From assembly GCA_902536925.1 (NCBI GenBank), contig CACAZL010000001.1:85845-149844 (forward strand): DNA of 64,000 nucleotides, read 5' to 3'. Below the pieces are notes generated by a model that ran no database searches, was not told the origin of the DNA, and saw only the letters and a program-made list of their open reading frames with translations. The stretch is from an uncultured Pelagibacteraceae bacterium. Its GTDB lineage: Bacteria; Pseudomonadota; Alphaproteobacteria; Pelagibacterales; Pelagibacteraceae. Positions 31,309 through 43,275 of this stretch are shown here, in pieces. Each line of letters starts with the position of its first letter. Within the stretch, counting starts at the first letter, position 1. Both the position numbers and the translations under genes were made by a program.

Positions 31309-32328
31309 ATGAATGAAACAGTATTGTTAACGGGTATAAGTGGATGGATCGCTAAACACACTGCAATTGAATTATTAAAATCGGGATATAAAGTTTTAGG
31401 CACTGTTAGAGATTCTGGTTTAATAGAGCAAACAAAAAAAACCATAAATGAATATGCATCAATTGATAAATTATCATTTGTCGAATTAGATCTTTTAAAA
31501 GACGAAGGTTGGGATGAGGCATTAAAAGGCTGTAAGTATGTAATGCATGTGGCTTCTCCTTTCCCTTTAAAGACCTCTAGAGATCGTGAAAGTCTTGTTC
31601 CAACAGCTAAAGATGGAACTATAAGAGTTTTAAAAGCTGCTGTTAATGCGGGAGTTGAACGTATTATTAAAACTTCTTCAATTGCAACAATGTTTAGAAA
31701 ACCTAATAGGACAAATCCATATACATTTGGTGAAAATGATTGGAGTGATGCTAATTGGAAAGGTTGTAATGATTACTTTGTTTCAAAAATCAAGGCTGAA
31801 AAAGCAGCTTGGGAATTTATGGAGAATAAAGGTTTAAAGAATAAGTTGGTATGTATATGTCCTGGAGGTGTCTTTGGAGACGCTTTAGATACTAAAGAAA
31901 AAACTTCGATAAGTTATGTTAAACTATTTCTAGAAGGTAAATATCCAGGTGCTCCTGATTTTAGTATTTTAGTCTCAGATATGAAAGATGTAGTGAAAGC
32001 TCACATCAATTCTTTAACAAGACCAGATGTTGGTGGAAGACGACTAATAATTGGCTCTGAGGTCAAAAGAATGATAGATTTTTCTAATATTATGGCTGAA
32101 GCATTACCTAAATATTCAAAAAAACTTCCAAAAAGAGTGTTGCCAAACTTTTTAGTGAGAATAATTAGTCATCTGGATACGAGTGCAAAAATGATGGTTC
32201 CAGATTTAGGAATTCAAATGCAAACTGATGCTTCGTATGCTGAAAATTTATTGGGATTTAAATTTCAGCCGGCTAGAGGATGTATTGAGGATGCAGCAAA
32301 ATCAGTAGTTAGACTTGGATTGGTATAA
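31309..32328 (+). CDS. NAD-dependent epimerase/dehydratase, dihydroflavonol-4-reductase-like extended SDR
   Basis: LLTGISGWIAKHTAIELLKSGYKVLGTVRD, VMHVASPFP, YFVSKIKAEKAAWEF. Confidence 0.88.
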   Translation: MNETVLLTGISGWIAKHTAIELLKSGYKVLGTVRDSGLIEQTKKTINEYASIDKLSFVELDLLKDEGWDEALKGCKYVMHVASPFPLKTSRDRESLVPTAKDGTIRVLKAAVNAGVERIIKTSSIATMFRKPNRTNPYTFGENDWSDANWKGCNDYFVSKIKAEKAAWEFMENKGLKNKLVCICPGGVFGDALDTKEKTSISYVKLFLEGKYPGAPDFSILVSDMKDVVKAHINSLTRPDVGGRRLIIGSEVKRMIDFSNIMAEALPKYSKKLPKRVLPNFLVRIISHLDTSAKMMVPDLGIQMQTDASYAENLLGFKFQPARGCIEDAAKSVVRLGLV

Positions 32329-32329
32329 T

Positions 32330-32749
32330 ATGACAAAAGGAATAAAGTGGATTATGTTTGCAACTGGCTGGATGTCATTCAGGGCTATTGGTTCAAGTTT
32401 AATTTTATTTTGGACAATCACAGAAAATGAGAGAGCTGCACCATACGAGTGGATTGTATCTTTGACTGGTGATTTTATAATTGGAATAACTGCTTTATTT
32501 CTAGTTTACTATATTTATAAAAAACCATCTGCAGTACTTTGGGGTATTTTATTAGCTTGGAACTTTGTTGGTTTATTTGATTTATATGAGGCCATAACAA
32601 CTAGTATTTTAGTTCCATATGAACCAATTCCAGAATTAGGATTAAATGATTTTGGTGTAAAATCTGTACTTACTCTTAACTCAATAATTCATATATCGGC
32701 GATTTATTTGTTATTTCAGTCTAGAATAAAAAGTTATTTTAATTTATAA
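32330..32749 (+). CDS. Hypothetical membrane protein (about 4 TM)
   Basis: MTKGIKWIMFATGWMSF... intact ORF; ATG at 32330, right after the epimerase stop. Confidence 0.7.
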   Translation: MTKGIKWIMFATGWMSFRAIGSSLILFWTITENERAAPYEWIVSLTGDFIIGITALFLVYYIYKKPSAVLWGILLAWNFVGLFDLYEAITTSILVPYEPIPELGLNDFGVKSVLTLNSIIHISAIYLLFQSRIKSYFNL

Positions 32750-32759
32750 AAGATTGTTA

Positions 32760-33134
32760 ATGGAAAACATTGTAAAGCAAATCCAGCTTGTAGCATTAGT
32801 AATCATTTTAGTTAGTACAGTTATTGCTTTTGGGCAAGAAATGTACCAGATGATACTCGTGCAAAGAGTTACTTTGGCCGATCTGCTTTTACTTTTTTTA
32901 TATCTTGAAGTGCTCGCAATGGTTAGGGTATTTTGGGAAAGCCAATCAATTCAAATTACACTGCCGTTATTTATTGCTATAACTGCACTAGCTAGATTTA
33001 TTATTTTACAAGGAAAATCTCTAAATCCAGAGATATTACTATATGAAGCAGGTGCGATTGTTTTAATTGCTTTAGCAATTGTAATTCTAAGATTTAGAAA
33101 TTCTTCACTAATTGGACTAAATAAAAAAAAATAG
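32760..33134 (+). CDS. PsiE-like (phosphate-starvation-inducible E) membrane protein
   Basis: DLLLLFLYLEVLAMVRVFWESQSIQITLPLFIAITALARFIIL pattern. Confidence 0.75.
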   Translation: MENIVKQIQLVALVIILVSTVIAFGQEMYQMILVQRVTLADLLLLFLYLEVLAMVRVFWESQSIQITLPLFIAITALARFIILQGKSLNPEILLYEAGAIVLIALAIVILRFRNSSLIGLNKKK

Positions 33135-33136
33135 GT

Positions 33137-34324
33137 TTATCCTAAATCCTCACAAAAATTTTTAATTCTAGACATTGCTATTTTAAGTTTTGCCATTGAG
33201 GTTGCATATGAAATTCTAAAATATCCATCTAAACCAAATGCTGAGCCCTGAACAGCTGCAACATTTTGTTTTTCTAAAAGCTTTTGGACAAATTCAGTAT
33301 CTTTTTTAAGTTTAGTTCTTTTATTTAAAAGTTTTTTACAATTCGGAAATACGTAAAATGCACCATTAGGTTTCAAGCAGCTAATACCATCAATATTATT
33401 TAAACTTTTTACAACAAAATCTCTTCTTTCTTTAAATGATTTTGCTCTTTTCTTAATAAAGTCTTGTTTTCCATTTAAAGCTTCAACAGCTGCTGCTTGA
33501 CTAATTGATGATGGATTCGAAGTAGACTGAGACTGAATTTTTCTAATTGCAGAAATTATTTCTTTTGGTCCAGCCGCATAACCAATTCTCCACCCAGTCA
33601 TTGCATATGACTTGCTCACCCCATTCATCGTTAATGTTCGAGATTTTAATTTTGAAATTTGTGCAATAGTAAAGAATTTAAAATTATCATATTTAACATG
33701 CTCATAAATATCATCGCTCAAAATGTGAACTTTTTTGTTTTTGATTAAAATTTTAGCTAATTTTTGAATTTCTGATTTGCTGTATCCAGATCCAGTTGGA
33801 TTAGATGGTGAGTTAAGGATTATCCATTTCGTTCTTTTTGTAATTGCAGCTTTTAATTTTGCAGGTGTAATTTTAAATCCATCTTTTTCATCACATTTTA
33901 CTATTTTTGGTTTTCCTCCTGCTAAGAGAACCATATCCGGATATGAAACCCAGAATGGAGCAGGAATAATAACTTCATCTCCTTTATTTAAAGTTGCCAT
34001 AAAAGTGTTATAGAGAACTTGTTTCCCTCCAGTTCCAACTGTGATTTCATCTAGTTTGTAATTTAGTTTATTTTCTCTTTTAAATTTTTTTAAAATTGCT
34101 TTTTTTAATGCTGGAGTTCCATCAACTGCTGTATACTTTGTATCTCCGTCTCTTATTGCTTTAATAGCTGCATTTTTAACATTGATAGGAGTATCAAAAT
34201 CTGGTTCCCCTGCCCCAAGTCCAACTACATCTTTTCCTGCAGCTCTTAATTCTCTTGCCTTTTGAGTAACTGCAATAGTTGGGGATGGTTTAATTCTTTT
34301 TAAATTATTAGATATTATGCTCAT
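33137..34324 (-). CDS. aspC: Aspartate aminotransferase (class I, PLP-dependent)
   Basis: GLGAGEPDFDTP, NSPSNPTGSGYS, MNGVSKSYAMTGWRIGYAAGP. Confidence 0.94.
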   Translation of the reverse strand: MSIISNNLKRIKPSPTIAVTQKARELRAAGKDVVGLGAGEPDFDTPINVKNAAIKAIRDGDTKYTAVDGTPALKKAILKKFKRENKLNYKLDEITVGTGGKQVLYNTFMATLNKGDEVIIPAPFWVSYPDMVLLAGGKPKIVKCDEKDGFKITPAKLKAAITKRTKWIILNSPSNPTGSGYSKSEIQKLAKILIKNKKVHILSDDIYEHVKYDNFKFFTIAQISKLKSRTLTMNGVSKSYAMTGWRIGYAAGPKEIISAIRKIQSQSTSNPSSISQAAAVEALNGKQDFIKKRAKSFKERRDFVVKSLNNIDGISCLKPNGAFYVFPNCKKLLNKRTKLKKDTEFVQKLLEKQNVAAVQGSAFGLDGYFRISYATSMAKLKIAMSRIKNFCEDLG

Positions 34325-34360
34325 TGAATTATGAAATTATTCAATTACGTTGTTTAATAT

Positions 34361-36535
34361 ATGGAGAATACATATCAAGACCTAATTACAGACATTCAGA
34401 GTAAAAACCCAAAAATCGGTGGAAAACTCGAAGGTGGAAAAAAATTCAAAATAAAGTCAGATTTTACCCCGGCTGGTGACCAGCCAGATGCAATTAAAAG
34501 GCTTGTCCAAGGAGCTAAAAAAAATGAGTTTAATCAAGTATTATTAGGAGTAACTGGATCTGGAAAAACTTTTACAATGGCAAAAGTTATAGAAGCTACG
34601 AATAGACCAGCGTTAATATTGGCACCAAATAAAACTTTGGCAGCTCAACTTTACGGTGAGATGAAAACTTTTTTTCCAGATAATGCTGTTGAGTATTTTG
34701 TATCTTATTATGATTATTACACTCCAGAAGCTTACGTACCAAGATCAGACACATACATCGAAAAAGAAGCATCAATAAACGAACAGATTGATAGAATGAG
34801 ACACTCGGCAACAAGATCTCTTCTTGAAAGAGACGATGTTTTAATTGTTGCGAGTGTTTCCTGTATTTATGGTTTGGGATCAGTTGAAGCTTACAGCAAA
34901 ATGACTCTAACTCTACAGAAAAACTATGAATATAATAGAGAACAAATAATAAAATCTCTTGTTGCTCTTCAGTACAAAAGAAATGATCAAAATTTTTTTA
35001 GAGGAACATTTAGGGCAAGGGGAGAATATTTAGAAATATTTCCATCTCATTTAGAGGATAGAGCATGGAGACTAAGTTTATTTGGTGATAAACTAGAAAA
35101 GATTGAAGAATTTGATCCTTTGACTGGAGACCAGGTTAGAGACCTTAACCTTGTAAAAGTTTATGCTAACTCTCATTACATCACTCCTAAACCAACTGTA
35201 GAACAAGCAATTATAAAAATAAGAAGAGAATTAGAAGAGACTTTAAAAAAACACAAAGCAGAAAATAAATTATTAGAAGCGCAACGATTAGAGGAGAGAA
35301 CTAAATTTGATTTAGAAATGATTGAGGCAACTGGATCTTGTGCGGGAATTGAAAATTATTCAAGATTTTTATCTGGTAGAAAACCAGGAGAGCCACCACC
35401 TACTCTTTTTGAATATTTTCCTGATAACACATTAGTTTTTGTAGATGAATCTCATGTTACTGTTCCCCAACTTAATGGGATGTTTAAGGGAGATAGATCT
35501 AGAAAAAGTACGTTGGCTGAGTATGGTTTTAGATTGCCATCTTGCATGGATAACAGACCTTTAAAATTTGAGGAGTGGGATTTGATGAGAACACAAACTG
35601 TATTTGTTTCAGCAACTCCTGGACCGTGGGAGTTAGAACAAACGAAAGGCAAGTTTATTGATCAGGTAATAAGACCTACAGGATTAATAGATCCACCAGT
35701 TGACATTAGACCAGCAAAAAATCAAGTAGACGACCTTATGCATGAATGCAAAAAAGTAGTTGAGAATAATTATAGAGTTTTGGTTACAACACTTACAAAA
35801 AAAATGGCAGAGGATTTAACCGAGTATCTTCATGAAAATGGGATAAAAGTAAGATACCTTCATTCTGATATAGATACACTTGAGAGAATAGAGATTATGA
35901 GAGATCTTAGAATGGGTGTATTTGATGTTCTTGTTGGAATAAATTTATTAAGAGAAGGTTTAGATATTCCAGAATGTGCATTAGTTGGAATACTAGATGC
36001 TGATAAGGAAGGATTTTTGCGATCAGAAACTTCACTAATTCAAACAATAGGAAGAGCCGCAAGAAATGTAGATGGAAAAGTTATTCTTTATGCCGATAAA
36101 GAAACCAAAAGTATAAAGAAAGCAATTAAAGAAACTGAGAGAAGAAGAAAGATTCAATTAGAGTACAATAAGAAAAATAAAATCGATGCTAAATCTGTAA
36201 AAAAAGAAATAAGTGATATTTTAGAAAGTGTTTACGAGAAAGATTATGTCAAAATAAGCGAAGGTTCCAATATTGGCGGTAACCTTAAAAAACATTTAAA
36301 AGGATTAGACAAAAAGATGAAGGAAGCTGCATCTAATCTGGAATTTGAAGAAGCTGCTAAAATTAGAGATGAAATGAGAAAACTTCAAAGTACCGAATTA
36401 GAAATAACTTTAAACCCTAAAATTAGACAGTACGATGTTAAAAATAAAATTTATCCTAAGGGTAGATCAACATTAGGTATGCCTGGTACAAGAGTTACAA
36501 AAAAAAGAGAAAAAAAGTGGAAGCACGGAAGATAA
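34361..36535 (+). CDS. uvrB: Excinuclease ABC subunit B
   Basis: [57 protein letters not shown]-terminal UVR motif. Confidence 0.98.
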   Translation: MENTYQDLITDIQSKNPKIGGKLEGGKKFKIKSDFTPAGDQPDAIKRLVQGAKKNEFNQVLLGVTGSGKTFTMAKVIEATNRPALILAPNKTLAAQLYGEMKTFFPDNAVEYFVSYYDYYTPEAYVPRSDTYIEKEASINEQIDRMRHSATRSLLERDDVLIVASVSCIYGLGSVEAYSKMTLTLQKNYEYNREQIIKSLVALQYKRNDQNFFRGTFRARGEYLEIFPSHLEDRAWRLSLFGDKLEKIEEFDPLTGDQVRDLNLVKVYANSHYITPKPTVEQAIIKIRRELEETLKKHKAENKLLEAQRLEERTKFDLEMIEATGSCAGIENYSRFLSGRKPGEPPPTLFEYFPDNTLVFVDESHVTVPQLNGMFKGDRSRKSTLAEYGFRLPSCMDNRPLKFEEWDLMRTQTVFVSATPGPWELEQTKGKFIDQVIRPTGLIDPPVDIRPAKNQVDDLMHECKKVVENNYRVLVTTLTKKMAEDLTEYLHENGIKVRYLHSDIDTLERIEIMRDLRMGVFDVLVGINLLREGLDIPECALVGILDADKEGFLRSETSLIQTIGRAARNVDGKVILYADKETKSIKKAIKETERRRKIQLEYNKKNKIDAKSVKKEISDILESVYEKDYVKISEGSNIGGNLKKHLKGLDKKMKEAASNLEFEEAAKIRDEMRKLQSTELEITLNPKIRQYDVKNKIYPKGRSTLGMPGTRVTKKREKKWKHGR

Positions 36536-37272
36536 TAATTACCGGAGCAGCAACTCGAATGGGAGCTGCCATAGCTAAAAAATTATCTGGACCAAATATT
36601 GAAATTGTTATCCATTATAACAAATCTAAGTCCAAAGCAGAGAGTCTTAAAAAAGATTTAAATAAAGGTGGTACAAAAATTTATTTGGTAAAAGCAGATT
36701 TGACTAAAGAAAAAGAGATAGAGAAAATGTTAAAGTTTTCAAAATCAAAGTTGAAGTATTTTGATTGTTTAATTAATAATGCTTCATTATTTGAGAACGA
36801 TAAACTTGAAAATTTCGCATCAATAAGTTGGGATAGCCATTTAAAAGCGAATTTAAAAGCACCAGCTTTATTATCAAAGGGTTTTGCAAAAAATATTAGA
36901 GGCAAAAACAATAATATTATTAATATAATTGATCAAAGAATATTTAAATTAACACCATATTTTTTTTCATATACATTAAGTAAAACTGGTCTTTACACCT
37001 TAACCAAGACTAGCGCCATGAGTCTTGCCCCAAATATTAGAGTGAATGGAATTGCCCCAGGTCCAACTATTAAAAATAAAAGACAGTCTGACAAACATTT
37101 TAAAAAGCAATACATGGCAACACCTCTTAAAAGACAGACAAATGTTCAAGAAATCTGCAATGCTGTTGACTTTTTTATTAAAAATAGATCTATTACCGGT
37201 CAAGTTTTAGCAATTGATAGTGGCCAAAACTTAAACTGGCAAACTCCAGACATAATGGGTGGTAAGGAATGA
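36517..37272 (+). CDS. SDR oxidoreductase, pteridine/dihydromonapterin reductase (FolM)-like
   Basis: [63 protein letters not shown]; near folB. Confidence 0.8.
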   Translation: MEARKIIITGAATRMGAAIAKKLSGPNIEIVIHYNKSKSKAESLKKDLNKGGTKIYLVKADLTKEKEIEKMLKFSKSKLKYFDCLINNASLFENDKLENFASISWDSHLKANLKAPALLSKGFAKNIRGKNNNIINIIDQRIFKLTPYFFSYTLSKTGLYTLTKTSAMSLAPNIRVNGIAPGPTIKNKRQSDKHFKKQYMATPLKRQTNVQEICNAVDFFIKNRSITGQVLAIDSGQNLNWQTPDIMGGKE

Positions 37273-38402
37273 AAAAAATACTAACAATTTGTTTTTTCTT
37301 TGTTTTTGGAACAAGTGTTTTGGCTCATTCTACAAAAAATATAAATATTGATATTAGAGCAGAATGTAAAAAATCAAAATCAGTTTTAAACTGGGTTTCA
37401 AAAAATAAATTATCAAAAGGTGGTGAGTTAATAAAATTTAAATCTTTTTCTGGTTTTGATCAAAGAACTGTTCTGACTGATGGTCATAAAAAAAATTCAA
37501 TAGAAATTACTGGTTATCTACAATTGCCTGAGGGTTCAAGTAAAGTTCCTATAGTTATATGGACACATAGTAGTGGAGGTCCAGGCGAGTATGTGTGGAA
37601 TGATTTTGTTTACCATGGAACTAGAAATCTAATAGATGCTGGTATTGGTGTAATGTATGTTGACAATTTCTGTCATAGAGGTGCGAAAGATACATGGAGA
37701 GATCAATCTAAAGTCCCACTAATTAACGGAGCAATAGATGCTATTATGGCTTACAAGTTGTTACAATCTCATCCAAGGTCTAACGGAAAGTTTGGAACAA
37801 CAGGTCATTCAAGGGGTGGAAATAACAGTCTTTATTTGGCAGATGTAAAGTTCACATCTAAATTTTTAGATGGGACTAGTGGTTTTGATGCGATATTACC
37901 TGAAGCAGCAGAATGTAAGCTTGCAGGTTTCTTTAATAAACCAGAACTAACATCAAATACTAAATTACTTTATGTTCATGGGGCTGCTGATGACTATACA
38001 TTGCCAAAACCTTGTGAGGATTATGTAAATAAGATTAAATCTGAGCCTGGACAGATTGAGATTGATATGAAAGATGGATGGTATCATGGTTTTCATTATG
38101 GCCAAAAACCTAAAAAATATAAAGCAATGACAGTTAGTAAGTGTCCAGCATTTTTTGTTGATAATGATGGATTTGTTGTTGGAAGTGAATGGCCAGATTT
38201 AGTATTAAAAAAATATAAATTATATTCTTCACTTGATGAATTTTACAAAGCAGCTCAAGAGGAGCCTAAAAAAGCCTGGAAAAATTCATTTAAGGTTTTA
38301 AAAAAAGAAAAATGTCTTGATAGAGGAGTAATGATCGGTGGTGATCACATGGATGAATATATGCCTCAATTTATAAATTTTTTTAAAGAGAATTTGTTGT
38401 AA
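37269..38402 (+). CDS. Secreted alpha/beta hydrolase, dienelactone hydrolase-like
   Basis: Signal peptide ([21 protein letters not shown]), GTTGHSRGGNNSL nucleophile elbow, YVHGAADDYTLP, WYHGFHYG. Confidence 0.8.
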   Translation: MKKILTICFFFVFGTSVLAHSTKNINIDIRAECKKSKSVLNWVSKNKLSKGGELIKFKSFSGFDQRTVLTDGHKKNSIEITGYLQLPEGSSKVPIVIWTHSSGGPGEYVWNDFVYHGTRNLIDAGIGVMYVDNFCHRGAKDTWRDQSKVPLINGAIDAIMAYKLLQSHPRSNGKFGTTGHSRGGNNSLYLADVKFTSKFLDGTSGFDAILPEAAECKLAGFFNKPELTSNTKLLYVHGAADDYTLPKPCEDYVNKIKSEPGQIEIDMKDGWYHGFHYGQKPKKYKAMTVSKCPAFFVDNDGFVVGSEWPDLVLKKYKLYSSLDEFYKAAQEEPKKAWKNSFKVLKKEKCLDRGVMIGGDHMDEYMPQFINFFKENLL

Positions 38403-38827
38403 TGAAAAAAAATAATCTCAAAGTTGTAAAAATAGATAAAAATAAAAGCCTATTTAATTACGAAAAGAAGGTCTTAATAAAAGAATTAGTGTTAGATTTA
38501 AAACTTGGTTATTTTGATTTTGAAAAAGAAAAGCCTCAAAAAGTAAAATTTAATTTAGAGGTGAATTATCAAGATAAAAAGCCGTCTAACGATAAAGATA
38601 TTAAATCGATAGTTAATTACGCTAAAATAGTAAAATTAATAAAAAAACTAGTAAAAAATAAACATTACAATTTTCTTGAAACATTGGCAGAAGATGTTTT
38701 TGATGAGCTATTCAAAGATAAAAGAATAGATAAAATTACTCTTCAAATCGAAAAATTAGAAATAATGAAGGATTGCAGCTCAGTTGGGATCCAAATTTCT
38801 AAAAAAAGAAGCCATGATCAGCTCTGA
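38402..38827 (+). CDS. folB: Dihydroneopterin aldolase family protein
   Basis: [57 protein letters not shown]. Confidence 0.82.
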   Translation: MKKNNLKVVKIDKNKSLFNYEKKVLIKELVLDLKLGYFDFEKEKPQKVKFNLEVNYQDKKPSNDKDIKSIVNYAKIVKLIKKLVKNKHYNFLETLAEDVFDELFKDKRIDKITLQIEKLEIMKDCSSVGIQISKKRSHDQL

Positions 38828-40649
38828 TATAGGTAAAGAAGTAATTAAAAAAGAATTGCCCTTGGTTCCTAAGCTGCCAGGTGTTTATAGGATGCTAAAT
38901 TCAAAAGGAGAAATTCTTTATGTAGGTAAAGCAAAAAACCTTCCAAACAGACTTAAAAGTTATGTATCAGAGAAAAGTCATATCATTAGGACTGAGAGAA
39001 TGCTCTCTCAAACAAAAAGACTGGAAATTACTACAACTTCAAATGAAAGTGAGGCTTTACTTTTAGAGGCAAATTTAATTAAAAAGTTTAAACCAAAATT
39101 TAATATTTTACTAAGAGATGACAAATCCTTTCCTTTTATTTTTATAGGCGACAAAGATAAATGGCCACAAATCAAAAGGCACAGAGGGAAAAAAGGCAAA
39201 GAAGGATTTTATTTTGGACCATTTGCATCAGCTGGATCTGCAAATTGGACTATAAAAATGATCCAAAAAATATTTCATCTCAGAATTTGTGATGATACTG
39301 TTTTCAAAAATAGGGAAAGGCCCTGCATACTTTATCAAATTAAAAGGTGCTCGGGACCTTGCGTTGGTTACGTAACTGAGAGTGATTATAAACAGACTGT
39401 TGATGATGCAATTGAGTTTGTGTCAGGTAAATCTAGAAAAATTCAGAAAAGCTTATCTAATCAAATGGAAAAGGCTAGTGAGGATTTAGACTTTGAAAAA
39501 GCAGCAATATTAAGAGATCGAATTAAATCATTAAATATTATCCAATCTTCTCAAAGAATTAATGAAGCAAATTTAGTCGAAGCAGATGTTATCGCGGGAT
39601 ATAAAGAGTCTGGAAAAACTTGTATTCAAGTTTTTTTTTATAGGTCAAAACAAAATTGGGGTAATCAAGCTTTTTTTCCAAAGCATGATCCAGAAGAAAA
39701 TCTAAGTGATATCATTAATTCTTTTGTTTCTCAATTTTATGAAAACAAAAGTGTTCCATCTTCAATAATTTTATCAAATGAAATTAAAGAGAAAGAATTA
39801 ATTGAAAAAACACTTACACAAAAAGAAAGTAAACAAATCACAATTACTGTTGCAAAAAAAGGTACGAAACTAAAAGTTATAAATCAAGCAATAAATAATG
39901 CAAAAGATAGTTTGAATAGAAAACTTTACGAGAGTCAGAATAATAGAGATCTTTTCGATGCAGTATCAAAAAAATTCAATCTTGAAACTAATATTAATTT
40001 AGTTGAGGTTTATGATAATAGCCATATTCAAGGCACAAATAGTGTGGGCGCTTTAATTACTTATGGAGATGAAGGGTTCGTTAAAAAAAGGTATAGAAAA
40101 TTTAATATAAAAATTCAAAAAAATGCTCAAGATGATTATGGAATGATGAAAGAAGTTCTTAACAGAAGATTTAAAAGAGCAGTTCAAGAGAAAGATAACT
40201 ATCTAACTTTTCCTGATTTAGTCTTAATTGACGGAGGGAAAGGTCAATATTCAGTGGCAAGAGAAGCGATGAATGAGCTTGGTTTACATGAAATTCCGAT
40301 TGTAGCAATAGCCAAGGGTAAAATGAGAAACAGTGGAAATGAAACATTTTTTCATAATGGAAAAGAGTTCAAATTCGAGAAAAATGATCCAACATTATTC
40401 TTTTTACAAAGATTAAGAGATGAGTCTCATCGATTTGCTATAAGTGCTCATAGAGCAAAAAGGAAAAAAGGTATAAGCAAATCATTACTAGATCAAATTG
40501 ATGGTATTGGATCTATCAGAAAAAGGGCATTATTAAATCATTTTGGTTCAGCTAGAGCTGTAGAATCAGCTAGTTTGGATGAAATAAAATCAGTTGATGG
40601 AGTTGAGGAAAAAGTTGCAAAAAAAATATATAACTTCTTTCACGAATGA
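38814..40649 (+). CDS. uvrC: Excinuclease ABC subunit C
   Basis: [66 protein letters not shown]-terminal HhH; ATG at 38814 better than track start. Confidence 0.96.
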   Translation: MISSDIGKEVIKKELPLVPKLPGVYRMLNSKGEILYVGKAKNLPNRLKSYVSEKSHIIRTERMLSQTKRLEITTTSNESEALLLEANLIKKFKPKFNILLRDDKSFPFIFIGDKDKWPQIKRHRGKKGKEGFYFGPFASAGSANWTIKMIQKIFHLRICDDTVFKNRERPCILYQIKRCSGPCVGYVTESDYKQTVDDAIEFVSGKSRKIQKSLSNQMEKASEDLDFEKAAILRDRIKSLNIIQSSQRINEANLVEADVIAGYKESGKTCIQVFFYRSKQNWGNQAFFPKHDPEENLSDIINSFVSQFYENKSVPSSIILSNEIKEKELIEKTLTQKESKQITITVAKKGTKLKVINQAINNAKDSLNRKLYESQNNRDLFDAVSKKFNLETNINLVEVYDNSHIQGTNSVGALITYGDEGFVKKRYRKFNIKIQKNAQDDYGMMKEVLNRRFKRAVQEKDNYLTFPDLVLIDGGKGQYSVAREAMNELGLHEIPIVAIAKGKMRNSGNETFFHNGKEFKFEKNDPTLFFLQRLRDESHRFAISAHRAKRKKGISKSLLDQIDGIGSIRKRALLNHFGSARAVESASLDEIKSVDGVEEKVAKKIYNFFHE

Positions 40650-41230
40650 AATTTAAAATACCTAATTATTTAACAATTGGACGAATAATAATTGTTCCAA
40701 TATTTGTTTTTACATTCTACCTTCCCGGATTTTATGGAGACGTTATACCATTTGCTCTTTTTTTAATTGCCTCATTTACAGATTTTTTAGATGGCCTTTT
40801 GGCGAGGATGTTTAAAGAAGAGTCTAAACTTGGTGAACTTTTAGATCCTATTGCAGATAAAATTATTGTTGCAACTGCATTAATTTTATTAGTTATGGAC
40901 CAAACAATAAAAAATTACGAAGTTATTGCAGCTATTATAATTCTTACAAGGGAAATACTAATTTCAGGATTAAGAGAGTTTCTAGCTAAAGGGAAAATAA
41001 AGCTTCCTGTATCTAATTTAGCAAAACTTAAAACCTTCTTGCAGATGTTTTCGATAGCAATACTTTTAACTGGGGAAACGGGGAATAAATTAATAAATTT
41101 TCAAGATTATAATGCTCAAACAATTGGCATTATTATTTTATGGCTATCCGCGTTTTTAACACTTTATACTGGATATGACTATCTTAGAAAAGGAATAGAT
41201 CATGCAATATCTGAAGATAATAAGGATTAG
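40646..41230 (+). CDS. pgsA: CDP-diacylglycerol--glycerol-3-phosphate 3-phosphatidyltransferase
   Basis: [17 protein letters not shown] and the CDP-alcohol phosphotransferase region [27 protein letters not shown]. Confidence 0.92.
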   Translation: MKFKIPNYLTIGRIIIVPIFVFTFYLPGFYGDVIPFALFLIASFTDFLDGLLARMFKEESKLGELLDPIADKIIVATALILLVMDQTIKNYEVIAAIIILTREILISGLREFLAKGKIKLPVSNLAKLKTFLQMFSIAILLTGETGNKLINFQDYNAQTIGIIILWLSAFLTLYTGYDYLRKGIDHAISEDNKD

Positions 41231-42108
41231 GCAGCTTTTTTTTGTCTAACCAACTGATCAAAGCTTTTTGATAATCCTAATATAACATCGCAGATTTTGT
41301 ATTTATGATCTGCTATGCTTGCAACAGGTGTTATTTCGGCTGCTGTACCAGTTAAGAAACATCCATCAAAATTACCTAGTTCATCTGGTGAAATTTTTCT
41401 TTCATGAACTTTAATATTTTTTGATTTCGCTAATTCAATTACAGCTTGTCTCGTAATACCATTTAAAAAGGAATCTGGTATCGGAGTATGTAATTCATTA
41501 TTTTTATCTTTAAAGAAAATATTTGCACTAGTTCCTTCTGCAACATTGCCTTCAAAATCTAACATTAATGACTCAGAATACCCCTGTTGTTCAGCTTCGT
41601 GTTTTGAAAGAGTGCAAATCATATATAATCCAGCTGCTTTTGCATCCCAAGGAATAGTATTTGGAGCTGGTCTTCGCCATTTAGAAATATTTAATCTTAT
41701 TCCTTCGGCTTTTAATTTTGGATCAAAATATGCAGGCCATTCCCATGTTGCTATTGCTACATTAATTGAAGTTTTCTGTGCAGACACACCCATCATCTCG
41801 CTTCCCCTCCATGCAAATGGTCTTACATATCCATTTTGAATATTTTGAACCGCCACTATTTTTTTAGAAGCTTCATTTATTTCATCTTTTGTATAAGGAA
41901 TATTAATGTCTAATCTTTTTGCAGAATAAAATAATCTGTCTGTATGCTCTTCTAGCTTAAATATTTCTCCGTCGTATACTCTTTCACCTTCAAAAACTAA
42001 ACTTGCATAATGAAGTCCATGACTGATTACATGGCATTTTGCATCTTGCCATTCAACAAGCTCATTATTGTACCAAATTTTTCCTGATCGTTTATCGAAA
42101 GGTATCAT
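41227..42108 (-). CDS. ilvE: Branched-chain amino acid aminotransferase
   Basis: HYASLVFEGERVYDG, DAKAAGLYMICTLSKHEAEQQGYSESLMLD, VAEGTSANIFF, LTGTAAEITPV. Confidence 0.93.
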   Translation of the reverse strand: MIPFDKRSGKIWYNNELVEWQDAKCHVISHGLHYASLVFEGERVYDGEIFKLEEHTDRLFYSAKRLDINIPYTKDEINEASKKIVAVQNIQNGYVRPFAWRGSEMMGVSAQKTSINVAIATWEWPAYFDPKLKAEGIRLNISKWRRPAPNTIPWDAKAAGLYMICTLSKHEAEQQGYSESLMLDFEGNVAEGTSANIFFKDKNNELHTPIPDSFLNGITRQAVIELAKSKNIKVHERKISPDELGNFDGCFLTGTAAEITPVASIADHKYKICDVILGLSKSFDQLVRQKKAA

Positions 42109-42167
42109 TATTTAATTTTATAAAAAAATATATTTGTATATATAATATGTCAATATAACTTACCAAT

Positions 42168-42611
42168 ATGAAAAAACTTTTATATTTAAAAGATGAGGAT
42201 CTTAAACAATATATTGAAAAAATATTTCTTGGCTACAGAGAGACGGTCTCAGATGCTAGAAATGTATTGAATAAATACTCCATAGGTGTCGCACATAACA
42301 AGGTTATTCATCTAATTTCATTATATGAGGGTATCACAATATCAGAACTTTTAAGAAAATTGAAAGTTACAAAGCAAAGTTTGAATAGAGTTTTGAAAGA
42401 TTTAATAAATTTAAAAGCTATAAAATATGAAAAAGATCAAATAGATACGAGAATAAAACATGTCTTCTTAACAGAGGAAGGAGAAAAATTATTTAACGAA
42501 ATTTTCTCAGCTCAAAAGAAAAGAATTTACCAAGCATTCTCTGCATCAAAAGCAAATGAGGTTGTTAGTTTTGATAATGTTTTAAAAAAAATAATTAATG
42601 GAAAAATTTAA
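42168..42611 (+). CDS. MarR-family transcriptional regulator (PetP-like)
   Basis: Winged HTH: LYEGITISELLRKLKVTKQSLNRVLKDLINLKAIKYEKDQIDTRIKHVFLTEEGEKLF. Confidence 0.85.
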   Translation: MKKLLYLKDEDLKQYIEKIFLGYRETVSDARNVLNKYSIGVAHNKVIHLISLYEGITISELLRKLKVTKQSLNRVLKDLINLKAIKYEKDQIDTRIKHVFLTEEGEKLFNEIFSAQKKRIYQAFSASKANEVVSFDNVLKKIINGKI

Positions 42612-43275
42612 AGCACATATTTTAGTTGTAGATGACGATGATGGCATAAGAGAATTAGTTAAAGAATATCTTTCACAAAATAACTATCTCGTAACGAGCT
42701 CAAATAGCGCCGAAGATGCTCTTGAAAAAGTTAAGGTTATAAAATTTGATTTAATAGTGCTTGATATAATGATGCCAGGCAAAAGTGGTTTAGAATTTAC
42801 AAAAGAAAATAAAGACAAAATCTCAACCCCAATAATTCTTTTAACAGCAAAAGGTGAGGCCTCAGAGAGAATAGAGGGTTTAGATATTGGTGCAGACGAT
42901 TACCTTCCAAAACCTTTTGAGCCTAAAGAATTAATACTTAGAATTAATAATATCTTAAATAAAACAAAATATAGAAATACAAAGAGAAAATTTAAATTTG
43001 GTAAAATTGAAATAGATCTTAATAAACAATTTATTTTGAAAAATGAAAAATCTATAAAAATCAATAATACAGAAAAGATAATTTTGGATAAAATGGTTAA
43101 CTCTCCCGGGAAAATTTTTAAAAGAGAGGAAATTGGAAATCTTATAAAAATTGATAAAGAAAGGTCAGTTGATGTAATAATTACAAGACTTAGAAAGAAA
43201 ATTGAAGAAAACCCCAAAAGTCCAAATTATTTACAAACGATAAGAGGTGAAGGTTATGTTTTATGGATTGAGTAG
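42598..43275 (+). CDS. OmpR/PhoB-family DNA-binding response regulator (PetR-like)
   Basis: ILVVDDDDGIRELVKEYL, LIVLDIMMPGKSGLEF, IILLTAKGE, YLPKPFEPKEL; C-terminal winged helix RSVDVIITRLRKKIEENPKSPNYLQTIRGEGYVL. Confidence 0.94.
   Translation: MEKFKAHILVVDDDDGIRELVKEYLSQNNYLVTSSNSAEDALEKVKVIKFDLIVLDIMMPGKSGLEFTKENKDKISTPIILLTAKGEASERIEGLDIGADDYLPKPFEPKELILRINNILNKTKYRNTKRKFKFGKIEIDLNKQFILKNEKSIKINNTEKIILDKMVNSPGKIFKREEIGNLIKIDKERSVDVIITRLRKKIEENPKSPNYLQTIRGEGYVLWIE

Noticed and set aside
34323-34345. Inverted repeat ATTGAAT-N9-ATTCAAT between divergent aspC and uvrB (possible operator)
   Set aside because: Overlaps the aspC start codon and is short and AT-only; such repeats are common by chance here
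42109-42167. AT-rich dyad (tatatttgtatatata) between ilvE and marR as a MarR operator
   Set aside because: Pure A/T sequence with no distinctive motif; cannot be separated from background
42900-43217. 105-aa minus-strand ORF
   Set aside because: Antisense to the response regulator gene; low-complexity hydrophobic sequence
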